Assembly: GCA_022496205.1 (NCBI GenBank) | Contig: WTXD01000059.1 | Location: 62,001-126,000, forward strand | Direction: 5' to 3' | DNA: 64,000 nt | Origin: Gloeopeniophorella convolvens | Taxonomy: Eukaryota > Basidiomycota > Agaricomycetes > Russulales | Shown: piece after piece, positions 1-10,189 of the stretch | How the letters are laid out: every line of letters starts with the position of its first letter | How positions within the stretch are numbered: position 1 is the stretch's first letter | Translations under genes and position numbers: made by a program | The notes under the pieces: model-generated | Told to the model about the DNA's origin: nothing | Database searches by the model: none | What the model saw: only the letters and a program-made list of their open reading frames with translations

Positions 1-2288
1 CTAGAGCCGACGCGGTGCTCCAGCCGACTCTGCTGCCGATGTTTCGTGCGGTTCGGTCACCAACTGATGTCCGCGTGAGGGGGACAAACGTGGGGTGGGC
101 TCTGCCCAATGTTTTTGCAATATCGACTGAACGAAGACGAATTAGCGTAGACGGTTAAGTGCGACACGTACGACGCGTTTGGTCGGATCAATGACCGAGA
201 AATAGTGCGGATCGGCCGAGCGATGGCCGTGAACGATCTAACATGAACAACGTGAAAGACTTGGTGGCTGTGCTCGAAGTACGATGCGGGTCGGTCCGCG
301 CATGCGTTGCGTTGATGCGAGCCCAGTGCCGAGCTCGCTGCCCGAATTCTGCGTGATTCGGCTGCGTTCTGCGGTCCGCACGAGGGAACTACCATTGAGG
401 CTTTCTAGGAGGGGCTCTGCCCTCGGTTTGAGCGATAGCGACTGAACGAACGACGATTAGCGCAAATGGTAAAGTACGTGACGCACGCGTTTCTCGGCCG
501 CTTCGGTGACCGAGATTACGCCGGAATCGGCTGAGTCGTTGTCGAGAATGAGCAGGAATGAAGTTGAATGGGCTCTGCCCAGTAATTGTACAATAACACC
601 TGAACGAAGAACGATTAATACAAGCGGTGAATTGCGTAACGTACGCGTCGTTTGGCCGCATCGGTGGCCGAAAGTACAGCTGGATCGGATAAGGTATCGT
701 CGTAAACGGTTGAAGTTAGTATAAAGCAATGGGCAGTCGTTTGCCCTCGAAGTGTCGACCGAGATGTGCCGGGAACACGCTAAGGCCGGCGATGTACTCT
801 AGTGGCGTCGTCCTTCGAAAGGCCGAGGCGTTCTGTCACGATTTGTTGCACGTGCGCAAGATCGACCTTGAGCCGGGCTTGGACCGATGATCGTCGAATA
901 ACAACTGAACGAAGAACGATAAGTATAAACGGTGAAGTGCGCTGCGTACGCATGATTCGGCCTTTTCCGAAGATCGAGAGTGCACCGGAATCGGTCCGGT
1001 GGTTGCCGCGCTATGTCGAAACGAGCTGAAGGTGTTATGCTGACTATTGCCTAGAAGTGCCGACCGGTCTTGGAACTGCTGGGAACTGCGCTCTCTTCGG
1101 ATGCTGCTGTCAGCTGTGTACTGTGAGTCGAGGCGGAACGGTGTTTTGGCACTGAGCCGACGGTAGTGTGCTCGCTTGTCCTTGATGCGAGGGTTTGATC
1201 CGTGGCGGGACGGCAACTGATTGATCATGGCTTGCGGCTCCAAGCTCCTGGAAGCGTTAGTGAACTACTCGAAATTAATTACTTACACTCGTATCTGCCT
1301 TGCTCTTGCTTCGGCCGGCCGATGAGCACGTAGCGAACATAATATCCGGGCGGATGCTGGAACTGTCTAGGAACTTTTCTACTATAAGTCAGTGAAACGA
1401 AGAAGGACGATGCCTTGCTAAGGGGTCTTCTGAGCTTTTATGACTCCCCCTCGCGGTGGGCTCCAAAATGATACCCTAAGCCCGGCGCAAGGGCTGTTCG
1501 TAGCACAATGCCGAGGTGAGTACCGCAAGTGCGTGGGGAAGTACTTAGCTAGAAGACCATTGACCGAGGCGTTGGCCGGAAGTGCCGAGTGCGCCGCAAT
1601 ACGTTGACTGATGCGTACGCTTCGGCCGCGCAGTAAGCCGGAAGTGCGAGCGGCGCTGCTGCTGCTAGGGCGACGCGTGCAAGATCGAAGTAGGCCGGCC
1701 TGTGTGCCGGACGTATCTCCGTAATGCCGCCACTAAAGGCCGTTAGTGCGAACGGTCAAATACGCAACATACAACTGAGTCGGCCCGAGCGATGGCCGAG
1801 AGCGTGAGCGATCCGGCCTAGTGGCGGCCGAGTAGTAGTGAAACGATGTACAATGAAAGGCCAACTTAGGCCGGAGGCAGAATGAGAAGTGGACTATCCC
1901 AGCGGGGGAGTTTCTTGTTGTGCCCTAAGGCCGAGAGAGGGTTTTATACAAAGGCGAGCCTCTAACCGCAGGCCGCACACGGAAAGGTATAGTAACTCCG
2001 TTCAACCACTCATCCTGCGTTCCGTCCTGAACCGATGCTACTGCTAAGTCGAAACAGCCGTCTTGTGCCAGGGCTGCAATGCCGAGGCTTAGGCCGAGGT
2101 TTCTGAGCGATCGACCGAGGTATTGGTACGCTGCGGCACGTCTTGCTGATCGCGCTCCAGCCGGAGGCTTTAGTAAGCTACTCGGACACTGCGCAGAGTC
2201 GCGTTCCACGAGTGCTAGGGCTTCAGAGCTGTACTAAGTCGGAACTGAGGGCCGAGAGGTCGGAACTAAGCGGAACAAGAAGGACTTA
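1..2288. repeat. degenerate repeat-rich DNA with a period near 157 bp, no gene
   Basis: No convincing gene is present; open frames are short and show no domain. The first 900 bases hold a decayed repeat array. The core GGGCTCTGCCC occurs at 97-107, 412-422 and 570-580, with a mutated form at about 875. Each is followed about 20 nt later by a block like CTGAACGAAGAACGATTA and then by CG-rich blocks with a GGCCGAG-like word. Spacings are 315, 158 and about 305 bases, which fits a unit near 157 with skipped or decayed copies. Weaker GGCCGAG-type blocks continue to about 2200. Confidence 0.55.
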
Positions 2289-2289
2289 G

Positions 2290-2880
2290 CTAGGCAATAC
2301 TATCCGGTCGTAGAATCGCAAAATCGGTCCATAACACGGTCTGTACGCCGCAGTGGCGTATCAACGGGTGCACTACGGTCCGGTGTCTTCGATCTTTGGA
2401 TTCAGCACGCAAGTTGGGGAAGGGGCAACCGACCACCGCAACCGCGAGGACGGGATACTGTGGATCTCTGCGTAATTCTAGGGCGGATATGAGATCTCCG
2501 GGGGTAGGGGAGCAAGTCATCGTTTGTTACGACGTTGGTGGATCTACACGTCGCCAGTAGACATTTTTAAGTTTCAAAAGTCATGCACTGGCCATTCTCG
2601 CCATACGCCAGAGATTGGTGGAAGGGTCCACGAGCAGCAGCAGCCGACTATGTTGACAGCTGATAGAGTCGGGTGCAAGTGAGTCTGCTGCTGCCGACTG
2701 CCTTGATAAGTTTGGTTAATCGCAGACCAGGAGGTAAAGTCGAAGGTAAGCCACATTGATATGAACTCCGAGGTTGAAGTACGTTCGCTTCCGAGAGGAG
2801 ATGGTGAATCCGAAAGATTGGCAATTTTGATCCGATACCCTCGGACACGCCGGGCGGACCGTTCGGTGCGGTGCAAGAAG
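2290..2880. repeat. dispersed repeat, copy 1 (homologous to about 18510-19000)
   Basis: This stretch aligns by eye to about 18510-19000 in the same orientation. Shared blocks include GTCCGGTGTCTTC..., the word ACCAGGAGGTAAAGTCGAAG, and the run around CGTTTGTTACGAC. Identity is moderate, so the copies are old. The open frames within it are short and were not assigned. It ends about 100 bases before the Copia insertion, so it may be the left end of the older locus into which the element jumped. Confidence 0.6.
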
Positions 2881-2988
2881 TTCGCGCGTGTCGCTCTCAG
2901 AGGTCCTTAGATCATCATCGTGGCACTCCGGTCGTCGTCGCGGAACTGCTCCAGTATTTCTTCATGTCATTCGGACAAGGTGAGTAAT

Positions 2989-3473
2989 TGTTGAGACGGA
3001 CAGTGTCCTGGCGGCTCTGATTAGATTAGATATGGACCTAATGATCAAGGACTATCTTATCTTGTGTACATAATGTTCTAGACTTAAGGCTGTGCTCAGC
3101 CCCACATTCGTTTCCGTGTTCCGGACTCTTCTAGGGCATTCCATGACCCACCTTGTACTCCGGTACCTACTCTTACTCCGTTTCATGTGGGTCTCCTAGG
3201 CTTTCTAAGCAGTGTTTATCACATGCTATCTGTCGCTCCTTACTGTATATAAGGACCTCTTTCTTCGCCTTTGTAGCCTCAGTCTTTTGACCTTCTCTGA
3301 CTGAGGCAAGTACACTACCGCTCCTTTCACTTCTACCTTATACTTACCTTACCTTGTAGCGTCACTCTGTGTCCTTCAGGTATTGCACTAATGTATCAGT
3401 CTTTTGACCTTCTCTGACTGAGCGTCACTCTGTGTCCTTCAGTTGTCACTCCACCCTTTGCTGCGCTTCAACA
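2989..3473 (+). repeat. 5' LTR of the Copia element
   Basis: The LTR is 485 bp, begins TGTTGAGACGG and ends CGCTTCAACA. A TATA box (TATATAA) lies at 3246-3252. Two internal direct repeats are visible, AGTCTTTTGACCTTCTCTGA and GCGTCACTCTGTGTCCTTCA, each present twice in the last 200 bases. The same order is found in the 3' LTR, and I saw no mismatch between the two. Confidence 0.95.
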
Positions 3474-3485
3474 GGTTATGGGCCC
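3474..3485 (+). other. putative primer binding site, half-tRNA type
   Basis: Directly after the 5' LTR stands GGTTATGGGCCC. Its complement resembles the anticodon stem-loop of eukaryotic initiator tRNA-Met (GGGCTCATAACC) with one difference. Drosophila copia and several Ty1/Copia elements prime with an internal half of that tRNA, so this is a reasonable guess rather than a demonstrated site. Confidence 0.5.
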
Positions 3486-4364
3486 TGCCTAAATACCTTG
3501 CACTGAAGATCTACACAAGCTCCCTTGACAAGACACCGCATCTTTACTCCCAACAAGGCGAGCCTCTGTTCCATTCTATCCTTCCTCCTTCCCTGGCTAG
3601 GCCATGGGATTGTGCATAGCACTTGGGTCTTAACCAGACTTCCTGCAAGCTGTGGGACGGAGCGTGGCGACGCAGAACCACAGTGAGCTTCCTCACCCCA
3701 CAGTGCGCACTACAGTACTTTTACTATACACTACTATACATGTTCCTGGGGAAACCCACCAGCGTGCAGTAGTCAGCCGCTGTGTGTGGAGCCAGAAGAG
3801 CGGCCCTTATGGCCCCTTAGGCAAGCAGGGGGGAAGCCCCTTGTGATGCTTTTTGGCTAGTGAACGGTTGGCCGTCTGCCCTTAAGTGGGAGCGGTTTTG
3901 GTGTATAACAAGGCGGGGAACACCACCCTAGACCTTGCGCCTGTTACAACTGCGCTATCCTACTATACAGTAGTACATAGGGATGAGCCTCACAGTTCAC
4001 CTCTGCATGAACCAGCGTCAGTACCAGGTCCTTTGACCATTGGGAAACAGAGCACCATGCATGTAGAACAAATTGGACCCCCTTATCCACTGGCCCAATC
4101 ATCTAGGCCTTAAGTAGAGACTCCCCCAAAGCGCATAGATGGGCTATTTCAATGCCGTCTCTATGGTCGTGCCGGGTGGCTCATCTCTACAGTGGATTAC
4201 CTTACAAAGTACATTACAAAGTCGCACATCATAGGCTCTGAGGACTGGTCATTATGATCAGTGGTACAAGTTCACATGCGCAGGAGGCATCTACATCTTC
4301 TCTGCACCAGCACTGTTGCTGACTGCTCCTCGGCAACAGACCTTACCATCGCACTCTTGACAAC
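3486..4364 (+). other. untranslated leader of the Copia element
   Basis: About 880 bases separate the primer site from the gag start. They hold only short open frames without recognisable domains. A leader of this kind usually carries packaging and dimerisation signals, but none can be pinned down here. Confidence 0.5.
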
Positions 4365-5252
4365 ATGTCGACACCTCCCTCTCCATCTGCTTTTCTCCCT
4401 GCGCAGTCGCCGCCACCAACTGCATCCCTTCCTGCCTCCACCTCGTCCTTGAAACTTAACCTCAAGGACATGAAGCTCACGCCTAATCCAGGCAACAAAT
4501 TTGAGGGCTCCAACTGGAACGAGTGGTCTACCTCGTTCAAAGGCCTCCTCATGATGGCCAACCTTGGTGGGCTCTTGGAGCTCAAAGAAATGCCGTCCCA
4601 TGCCACCCAAGAAGACTGGGACATGGCCCAAGGCGTCATGAAGGGATACTTTATGTCCCACATGGCCTACACCATCTGGAGCTCCATTGAGAGCGACGCC
4701 ACTTACCCTACAGTGGCTCACAAGTGGGGCAAGCTTAGGGAAACCTATGCGGGCATTGGGGCCACTACGGCCTTCAACAACTGGGTCAGCTTGACCCAAG
4801 CGCGGCTGGACGACTCCAAGCCAATGACACCTCAGCTCAATGAGCTGAACGCGCTGAGGAACAACCTCACCTCTGCGGGCATGGGGGTCTCTGACCTCCA
4901 GTTCTGCCTCATCCTCCTCCAGGCCATGCCGGCGTCATATGACACGGTGGCCTCCACCATCCTCGCTGCCAGCTTACCCTCAAAGCTGGAGCACGACAAC
5001 ATCGCGCAAACAATCCTCAATGAGGAAACGCGCCGTCAGTACAATGGCTCTCTCAACGCGGCCAGGGCGCCCATCAAGGGCAAGGGTGACAAACCCAAGA
5101 AAAAGGATGTGACTTGCCACTACTGCAAGAAAAAAGGTCACATCCGCCCTGATTGCCGCAAGCTGAAGAAGGACATTGAGGATGGAAAGGTGGATGCCAA
5201 GGGCAACAAGGTGGCGGACAGTAACAAGTCCGCCAATGCGCATGTATACTAG
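4365..5252 (+). CDS. gag: Copia Gag protein (295 aa) with zinc knuckle
   Basis: Gag forms the particle that packages element RNA. A proline/serine-rich N terminus (residues 1-25) is followed by a UBN2/DUF4219-type retrotransposon Gag region. A CCHC zinc knuckle, CHYCKKKGHIRPDC, sits at residues 251-264 (5115-5156), preceded and followed by lysine-rich stretches that fit nucleic acid binding. The frame is open from its first ATG to a TAG at 5250-5252. Pol continues in the frame one base back, so either a ribosomal -1 shift or a lost base separates the two; many Copia elements have a single gag-pol frame. Confidence 0.9.
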   Translation: MSTPPSPSAFLPAQSPPPTASLPASTSSLKLNLKDMKLTPNPGNKFEGSNWNEWSTSFKGLLMMANLGGLLELKEMPSHATQEDWDMAQGVMKGYFMSHMAYTIWSSIESDATYPTVAHKWGKLRETYAGIGATTAFNNWVSLTQARLDDSKPMTPQLNELNALRNNLTSAGMGVSDLQFCLILLQAMPASYDTVASTILAASLPSKLEHDNIAQTILNEETRRQYNGSLNAARAPIKGKGDKPKKKDVTCHYCKKKGHIRPDCRKLKKDIEDGKVDAKGNKVADSNKSANAHVY

Positions 5253-5278
5253 TACCTACCACCGCCACTATTCAGGAG

Positions 5279-5893
5279 GTGGACAATGAACTGCGCATTT
5301 CCCTTTATGCCTCTGTGCGATCCCGCTGGATGATGGACTCTGGCGCAACACACCATATCACTCCCTACCGCTCCGACTTCACAGACTACTCCCTCACCAA
5401 AGGCAGTATAAGCCTGGGAGACAACTCTACAGTCGAGCAATGTGGTGTTGGCACCGTCGTCTTCAAAACAGGGCAGAACTCCGTGATAACCCTCAATAAT
5501 GTGCTGCATATTCCAAATGTCAAGACACACTTTATATCTACGCGTGCTCTAGCACAGAAAGGGGCCACTGTCACGTTTGAGGAACGCTCCTTTAAAATCT
5601 CTGTCAACCAGAGTCATGTTGCAACGGGCTACTTAGAAGGCAACCTTTACTGGTTAGACGCCTCAGTACAGTCCCTCAATGCACATGTTGGGTCCACTGC
5701 CCTCACTTTGGACCTCTGGCATCAGCGCATGGGTCATGTATCATATGAAACCCTAAAGCGCCATGCAGACTCTATCAAGGGTCTTGCACTTGATAGCTCA
5801 GTCGTGCCCTCTGCTCCTTGTCCGGCTTGTGAATTGGCAAAAGCACACGACTTCCCTTCCCTCACTCCTCCAAAAAGGCCTCTCGCATTCTAG
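5279..5893 (+). pseudogene. Copia Pol, N-terminal part: protease and integrase zinc domain
   Basis: The aspartic protease motif is WMMDSGATHH (about residues 17-26 of this frame). It is followed by the GAG-pre-integrase HHCC zinc domain: WHQRMGH around residue 149 and CPACELAK near residue 185. The frame is open upstream to about 5225, so pol probably starts inside gag sequence. It stops at 5891 in PLAF*. In the next frame the expected linker ending LEIVHSDLAG reads from about 5875, beginning within a run of A. One base therefore appears lost in AAAAA at about 5871-5876. The protein is cut before the integrase catalytic core. Confidence 0.8.
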
Positions 5894-5921
5894 AGATTGT
5901 TCACAGTGATCTTGCGGGCCT

Positions 5922-8660
5922 ATGCAGAAGGACTCCATCCAAGGTGCCCGGTACACAGCCACTTTCATAGACGACTACTCGCGTCACGCAGTTGTCTTTT
6001 ACCTTAAAACCAAGGATCAGTTTGCTGCAGCCTTCAGGAAGTTCCTAGCATGGGCGGAAACACAAACCGCCCAACCGCTAAAGGCTCTGCATTCAGACCG
6101 AGGTGGTGAGTACCTGTCGGGCACTGTCAAGGAGATCCTCATGGAGAAGGGAATTGAGCATCACACCACGATGCCAGGGTCGCCTCAGCAGAATGGTAAA
6201 GCCGAGCGGTTTAACCGCACCATTATGGACAAGGCACTGTCTATGCTACATCATGCTGGACTGTCTTTCGGCTTCTGGGAATTAGCGGTAGGCGCTGCTG
6301 TGCACGTCTATAACCGTACCCCTACCAGAATGCTTGAGTGGCGCACACCCATTGAGCGCTGGAGTGCTGGTTACACTCCTGATGTCTCTTACTTTCGCGT
6401 CTTTGGATGCTTGGCATATAAACATGTGCCTAGTGACAAGCGTAGGAAACTCGACGCTAAGGCGATTGAGACCACGTTTGTTGGGTACGAGTCGGGTTCT
6501 AAGGGCTACCGACTATGGAATGGACGTACTCACTCTATTGAAGTGTCCCACGATGTGACCTTTGATGAGAGCACATTCCCATCTAAGCAGAGGCCTGAGC
6601 CGTCCTCTACTGTTCTCCAACCAGCCCCAGTTGTCTTACCAGTGCCAACGGTACAACTTGCTATCCCACCGGCGAATCCACCGCCTCCACCACCTCCTGT
6701 TCCCTCTCCTGCGCCGCCTAATCCGCCTGCAAAGGAAGAAAAACAGGAAGAAAACCCCTTCATTGTACAGCGACCTGTCACTCCTCCACCTCTATTCAGA
6801 CAAACACCGGTCCCTCAGACCCCTCAAAGACGCACCACACGGCCAGTTCACCGGCCAGCCGTGGTATCTCCACATATGGAGAGACTGGAACCTATAATTC
6901 AGCCACCAGTAGTAGATCCACCCCGCCCAACTCCTGAGCAAATGCGGGGGAATGCCGAGCAGCGTAGCCGGCTACTTAGGGAAATGGATGAGGCTCGGCC
7001 TGTGCGGCGCACTGCGCGCCCGCATCGTCCTAACCCCAAGTACTACTCTGGAGATAACGCTGAATTCCGGTCTGGACGTCTGGGAATTGCAGAGCTACTT
7101 GCAGCTGCAATTGGTGAAGATCCTGCCACTTATAAAGAGGCAATGCGGTCTGAAAACGCGGAGGAATGGACTGAAGCGTGCCAATATGAAATGGACGCTC
7201 TTGCCAAGAACGGCACATGGGAGTTAATGGATCTCCCTGCAGGTCGCAAAGCAGTAAAATCCAAATGGGTTTTCAAGCTCAAAGCAGATGGACGCTTTCG
7301 AGCTCGGTTGGTGGCAAAGGGCTTTACACAAGTCCCTGGGATAGACTACGACGAAACCTTCTCTCCAGTTGCCAGATTTGAGTCACTACGACTCTTGCTA
7401 GCGTTAGCTGCGCTAGAGGATTGGGAAATCCACCAGATGGACGTCAAGTCGGCGTTCCTTCATGGCAACCTGGATGAAGAGATCTATATGGAGCAACCAC
7501 AAGGTTTCGCAGTACCAGGCCAGGAGAACAAGGTCTGCCGCCTTAAAAAGGCAATCTACGGTCTCAAACAAGCTTCACACGCATGGAACTTGCAATTCCA
7601 TGGAGTTCTTGAGGAACTCGGCTTCACGCGCACGGTCTCAGATGCTGGGATCTATGTGTATCTTCAACGTGGGGGGGATATAAAAATCATCATTATTCTA
7701 TACGTTGACGACATCACTTTGATGGGGAACTCCCTATCTGAGGTTACTCGCATCAAGGCTGCTCTTAGTGCGCGCTATGAGATGACGGATCTTGGAGAAA
7801 TCCAGTCCTACCTCGGGATTCGCATTACTCGCGATCGACCCTCACGCCGCCTAGAGATTGACCAGTCTGGATATATCCTCCACAAGCTGAAGCAATTCAA
7901 GCTGGATGGTGCCGATCCTAACCTCACCCCCCTTCCTGCCGGCACCGAAGTGCACCTTGTCAAGTCAGATAAGGAGGCATCCGCTGAAGAGAGACAGTAC
8001 TATCAATCTCTCATCGGAAGTTTGCTCTATGCAAACCTTGGCACTAGACCGGACATTTCCTTTGCTGTGGGACGCCTTGCCCAGTACGCAGCAAATCCCT
8101 CACCAAAACATCTAAGCCTTGCAAAACATGTCCTCAAATACCTCAAGGGGACTATTAACTATCGCATTCGCTATGATGGGGCCAATGGGGTCGGACTTTA
8201 TGGTTACTCCGACTCAAGCTGGGGAGACAACCCAGACGACTATCGTTCCACCTCTGGCTACGTATTCCTTCTAGCAGAAGGCGCAATCTCTTGGTCCTCG
8301 CGCAAGCAAAAGACCATCGCCCTCAGCACCACTGAAGCCGAGTACATGGCCTTAACTGACGCTGACAATCAAGCCGCGTGGTATCAGAGCTTTTACTCTG
8401 AGCTAGGATACAATGTTGAAGATCCAATCCTGTTGCACGGCGACAACAAAGGTTCAGTTGACCTCGCCAGCAATCCAGTTACTGGCAGGAGATCCAAACA
8501 TATCCAGCTAAAGCACCACAAGATCCGCGAGTATGTTCAAAACAACGTCGTAGATCTGGTTCGCACCAAGACAGAGGACATGGTAGCAGATGGCTTAACA
8601 AAATCACTTGCCAAATCGCGCCACTCCCTGCTCTCTGGGCAAATGGGTTTAGTAGGATGA
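5922..8660 (+). pseudogene. Copia Pol, C-terminal part: integrase core, reverse transcriptase, RNase H
   Basis: This 912-codon frame carries the integrase D,D,E core: TFIDDYSRH (residue 16 on), LHSDRGGEY (about 59) and NGKAERFNRT (about 92). A proline-rich linker follows (about 230-330). The Copia reverse transcriptase begins NGTWELMDLP and has the catalytic YVDD at residues 594-597 (7701-7712). RNase H follows with SDSSWGDNPDDYRST and STTEAEYMAL, ending QMGLVG. The start shown is only where the frame opens; the linker upstream lies one frame earlier and joins here across GCGGGCC|TATG (5914-5924), consistent with a second lost base. All catalytic motifs are intact, so loss of function is by frame only. 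Confidence 0.88.
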
Positions 8661-8676
8661 TGGATGTCTTGATCAC

Positions 8677-8683
8677 GGGGGGA
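8677..8683 (+). other. polypurine tract
   Basis: GGGGGGA stands immediately before the TG of the 3' LTR, where plus-strand DNA synthesis is primed in LTR retrotransposons. Confidence 0.75.
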
Positions 8684-9740
8684 TGTTGAGACGGACAGTG
8701 TCCTGGCGGCTCTGATTAGATTAGATATGGACCTAATGATCAAGGACTATCTTATCTTGTGTACATAATGTTCTAGACTTAAGGCTGTGCTCAGCCCCAC
8801 ATTCGTTTCCGTGTTCCGGACTCTTCTAGGGCATTCCATGACCCACCTTGTACTCCGGTACCTACTCTTACTCCGTTTCATGTGGGTCTCCTAGGCTTTC
8901 TAAGCAGTGTTTATCACATGCTATCTGTCGCTCCTTACTGTATATAAGGACCTCTTTCTTCGCCTTTGTAGCCTCAGTCTTTTGACCTTCTCTGACTGAG
9001 GCAAGTACACTACCGCTCCTTTCACTTCTACCTTATACTTACCTTACCTTGTAGCGTCACTCTGTGTCCTTCAGGTATTGCACTAATGTATCAGTCTTTT
9101 GACCTTCTCTGACTGAGCGTCACTCTGTGTCACGATCTCAGCCCGCGGCTTCCGGGCCGGGCGAACCGACCCCGACGACCCTGCTGACGACTGCAGATGT
9201 CCGCGCCAACTTGGTGCGGTACGACCAGCAGCAGCAGGGACTGACGAGCATAGACGACCGGCTTCGACGCCTCGCCCTGGGACCGAGTTCTCCGCAGTCA
9301 CGTGACCGAGCACGTGATGAGACTCGTGACCGGGCCTAGGCCATGACGCTGACGAAACGCGGATGACTCACTGCTGACTGATGGTGACGTCAGCTGAGTG
9401 AGCATTCAGTCAGCATGTCTATTTATAGCATGCTCCACTTGTACTCCGCGCTTCCTGACCCACATGAACCCGATCTAGTAGATTAGTCAGTAGGTACCTT
9501 GTAGTATATAAGGACCTGCCAGTAGCGTCTTAGCTCCTTAGCTTTGACCTCCTGTAATATACTGGAGTTTCAGTGGCATCCTCTAGTGTGCTTGATCGCC
9601 ACCCGACTTGCCCCATCGCTCTTCATCCTCTACTGCGACCGCGAGGCTTAGGTCTTGCAAGTCCTTCGGCAGAACCCCTGCACAGCACGTGACACTCTGT
9701 GTCCTTCAGTTGTCACTCCACCCTTTGCTGCGCTTCAACA
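8684..9740 (+). repeat. 3' LTR of the Copia element, interrupted
   Basis: The left part is 8684-9127 and the right part resumes at 9695 (CTCTG duplicated), ending TTCAACA at 9740. Subtracting the 567-bp insert and 5-bp duplication from 1057 gives exactly the 485 bp of the 5' LTR. A TATA box lies at 8941-8947. Confidence 0.95.
9128..9694. mobile_element. nested solo LTR inside the Copia 3' LTR
   Basis: A 567-bp block begins TGTCAC and ends GTGACA, a 6-bp terminal inverted repeat of the TG...CA type. It is flanked by the direct repeat CTCTG (9123-9127 and 9695-9699), the target duplication made from Copia LTR sequence. A TATA box (TAGTATATAAGG) lies near 9503-9513. There is no internal coding region, so this is a solo LTR left by LTR-LTR recombination. 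It is unrelated in sequence to the host LTR apart from the promoter-like block TATATAAGGACCT. Confidence 0.88.
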
Positions 9741-9745
9741 GTAAT

Positions 9746-10189
9746 ATCCAAGCTCTGGACCTGCATGCCGCAGATGCTATGTGATTTCCGCCAGAGCAAA
9801 AGTGTCAAGGAAAAAGGTATTGAAAGCGCAAGATCAATGGTTTGTATCTATATGCGACCACCCCTGAACCGGGAGTGATGCAGATAGGTCGCGAGATGCG
9901 CAGGAAGAAAATCTTACAGTCATTTGAAACCGCTTTTATCACGACCGCAGACTGCTGTTCGAGTCTCAAGGACACTAAGTCAACAGACCTACGAAGACTC
10001 CACACTAAGGCTAGTGCGCACGCAGAAGGAAGATGACAATGCGCTCACCGGATGTTCCTGTGTTTCCTGTGCCCGCTTTCTATATGCAGCATCTCCGCGT
10101 CAGAGAGGTCGCTGCGGCCATTGAGCGTTGAACTTCGATGAGCCTATAATCACGTTGGAGGGGTACCTTCGGGTGTTTTCGGGATGATA
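9746..10189. other. no gene seen; DNA found only beside copy 1
   Basis: These 440 bases follow the Copia element. They have no counterpart that I can see next to the second copy of the duplicated segment, where an 85-bp palindrome and about 60 other bases stand instead. Only short, domain-less open frames occur. Confidence 0.4.

Larger units (their letters stand above)
2984..9745 (+). mobile_element. complete Copia-type LTR retrotransposon with target duplication and nested solo LTR
   Basis: The element spans 2989-9740 and is flanked by the direct repeat GTAAT (2984-2988 and 9741-9745), a 5-bp target duplication. Its LTRs are 485 bp and end in the inverted repeat TGTTGA...TCAACA. The order Gag, protease, integrase, reverse transcriptase, RNase H defines the Ty1/Copia superfamily. 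The 3' LTR is split by a 567-bp solo LTR; removing that and its extra 5-bp duplication gives 485 bp again. The two LTRs look identical, so insertion is recent. Gag is intact but Pol is interrupted by frame changes, so this copy would need help in trans unless the breaks are sequence errors. Confidence 0.95.

Noticed and set aside
3652..4113. Two small frames in the Copia leader
   Set aside because: No similarity to known retrotransposon products; the region is the expected untranslated leader.
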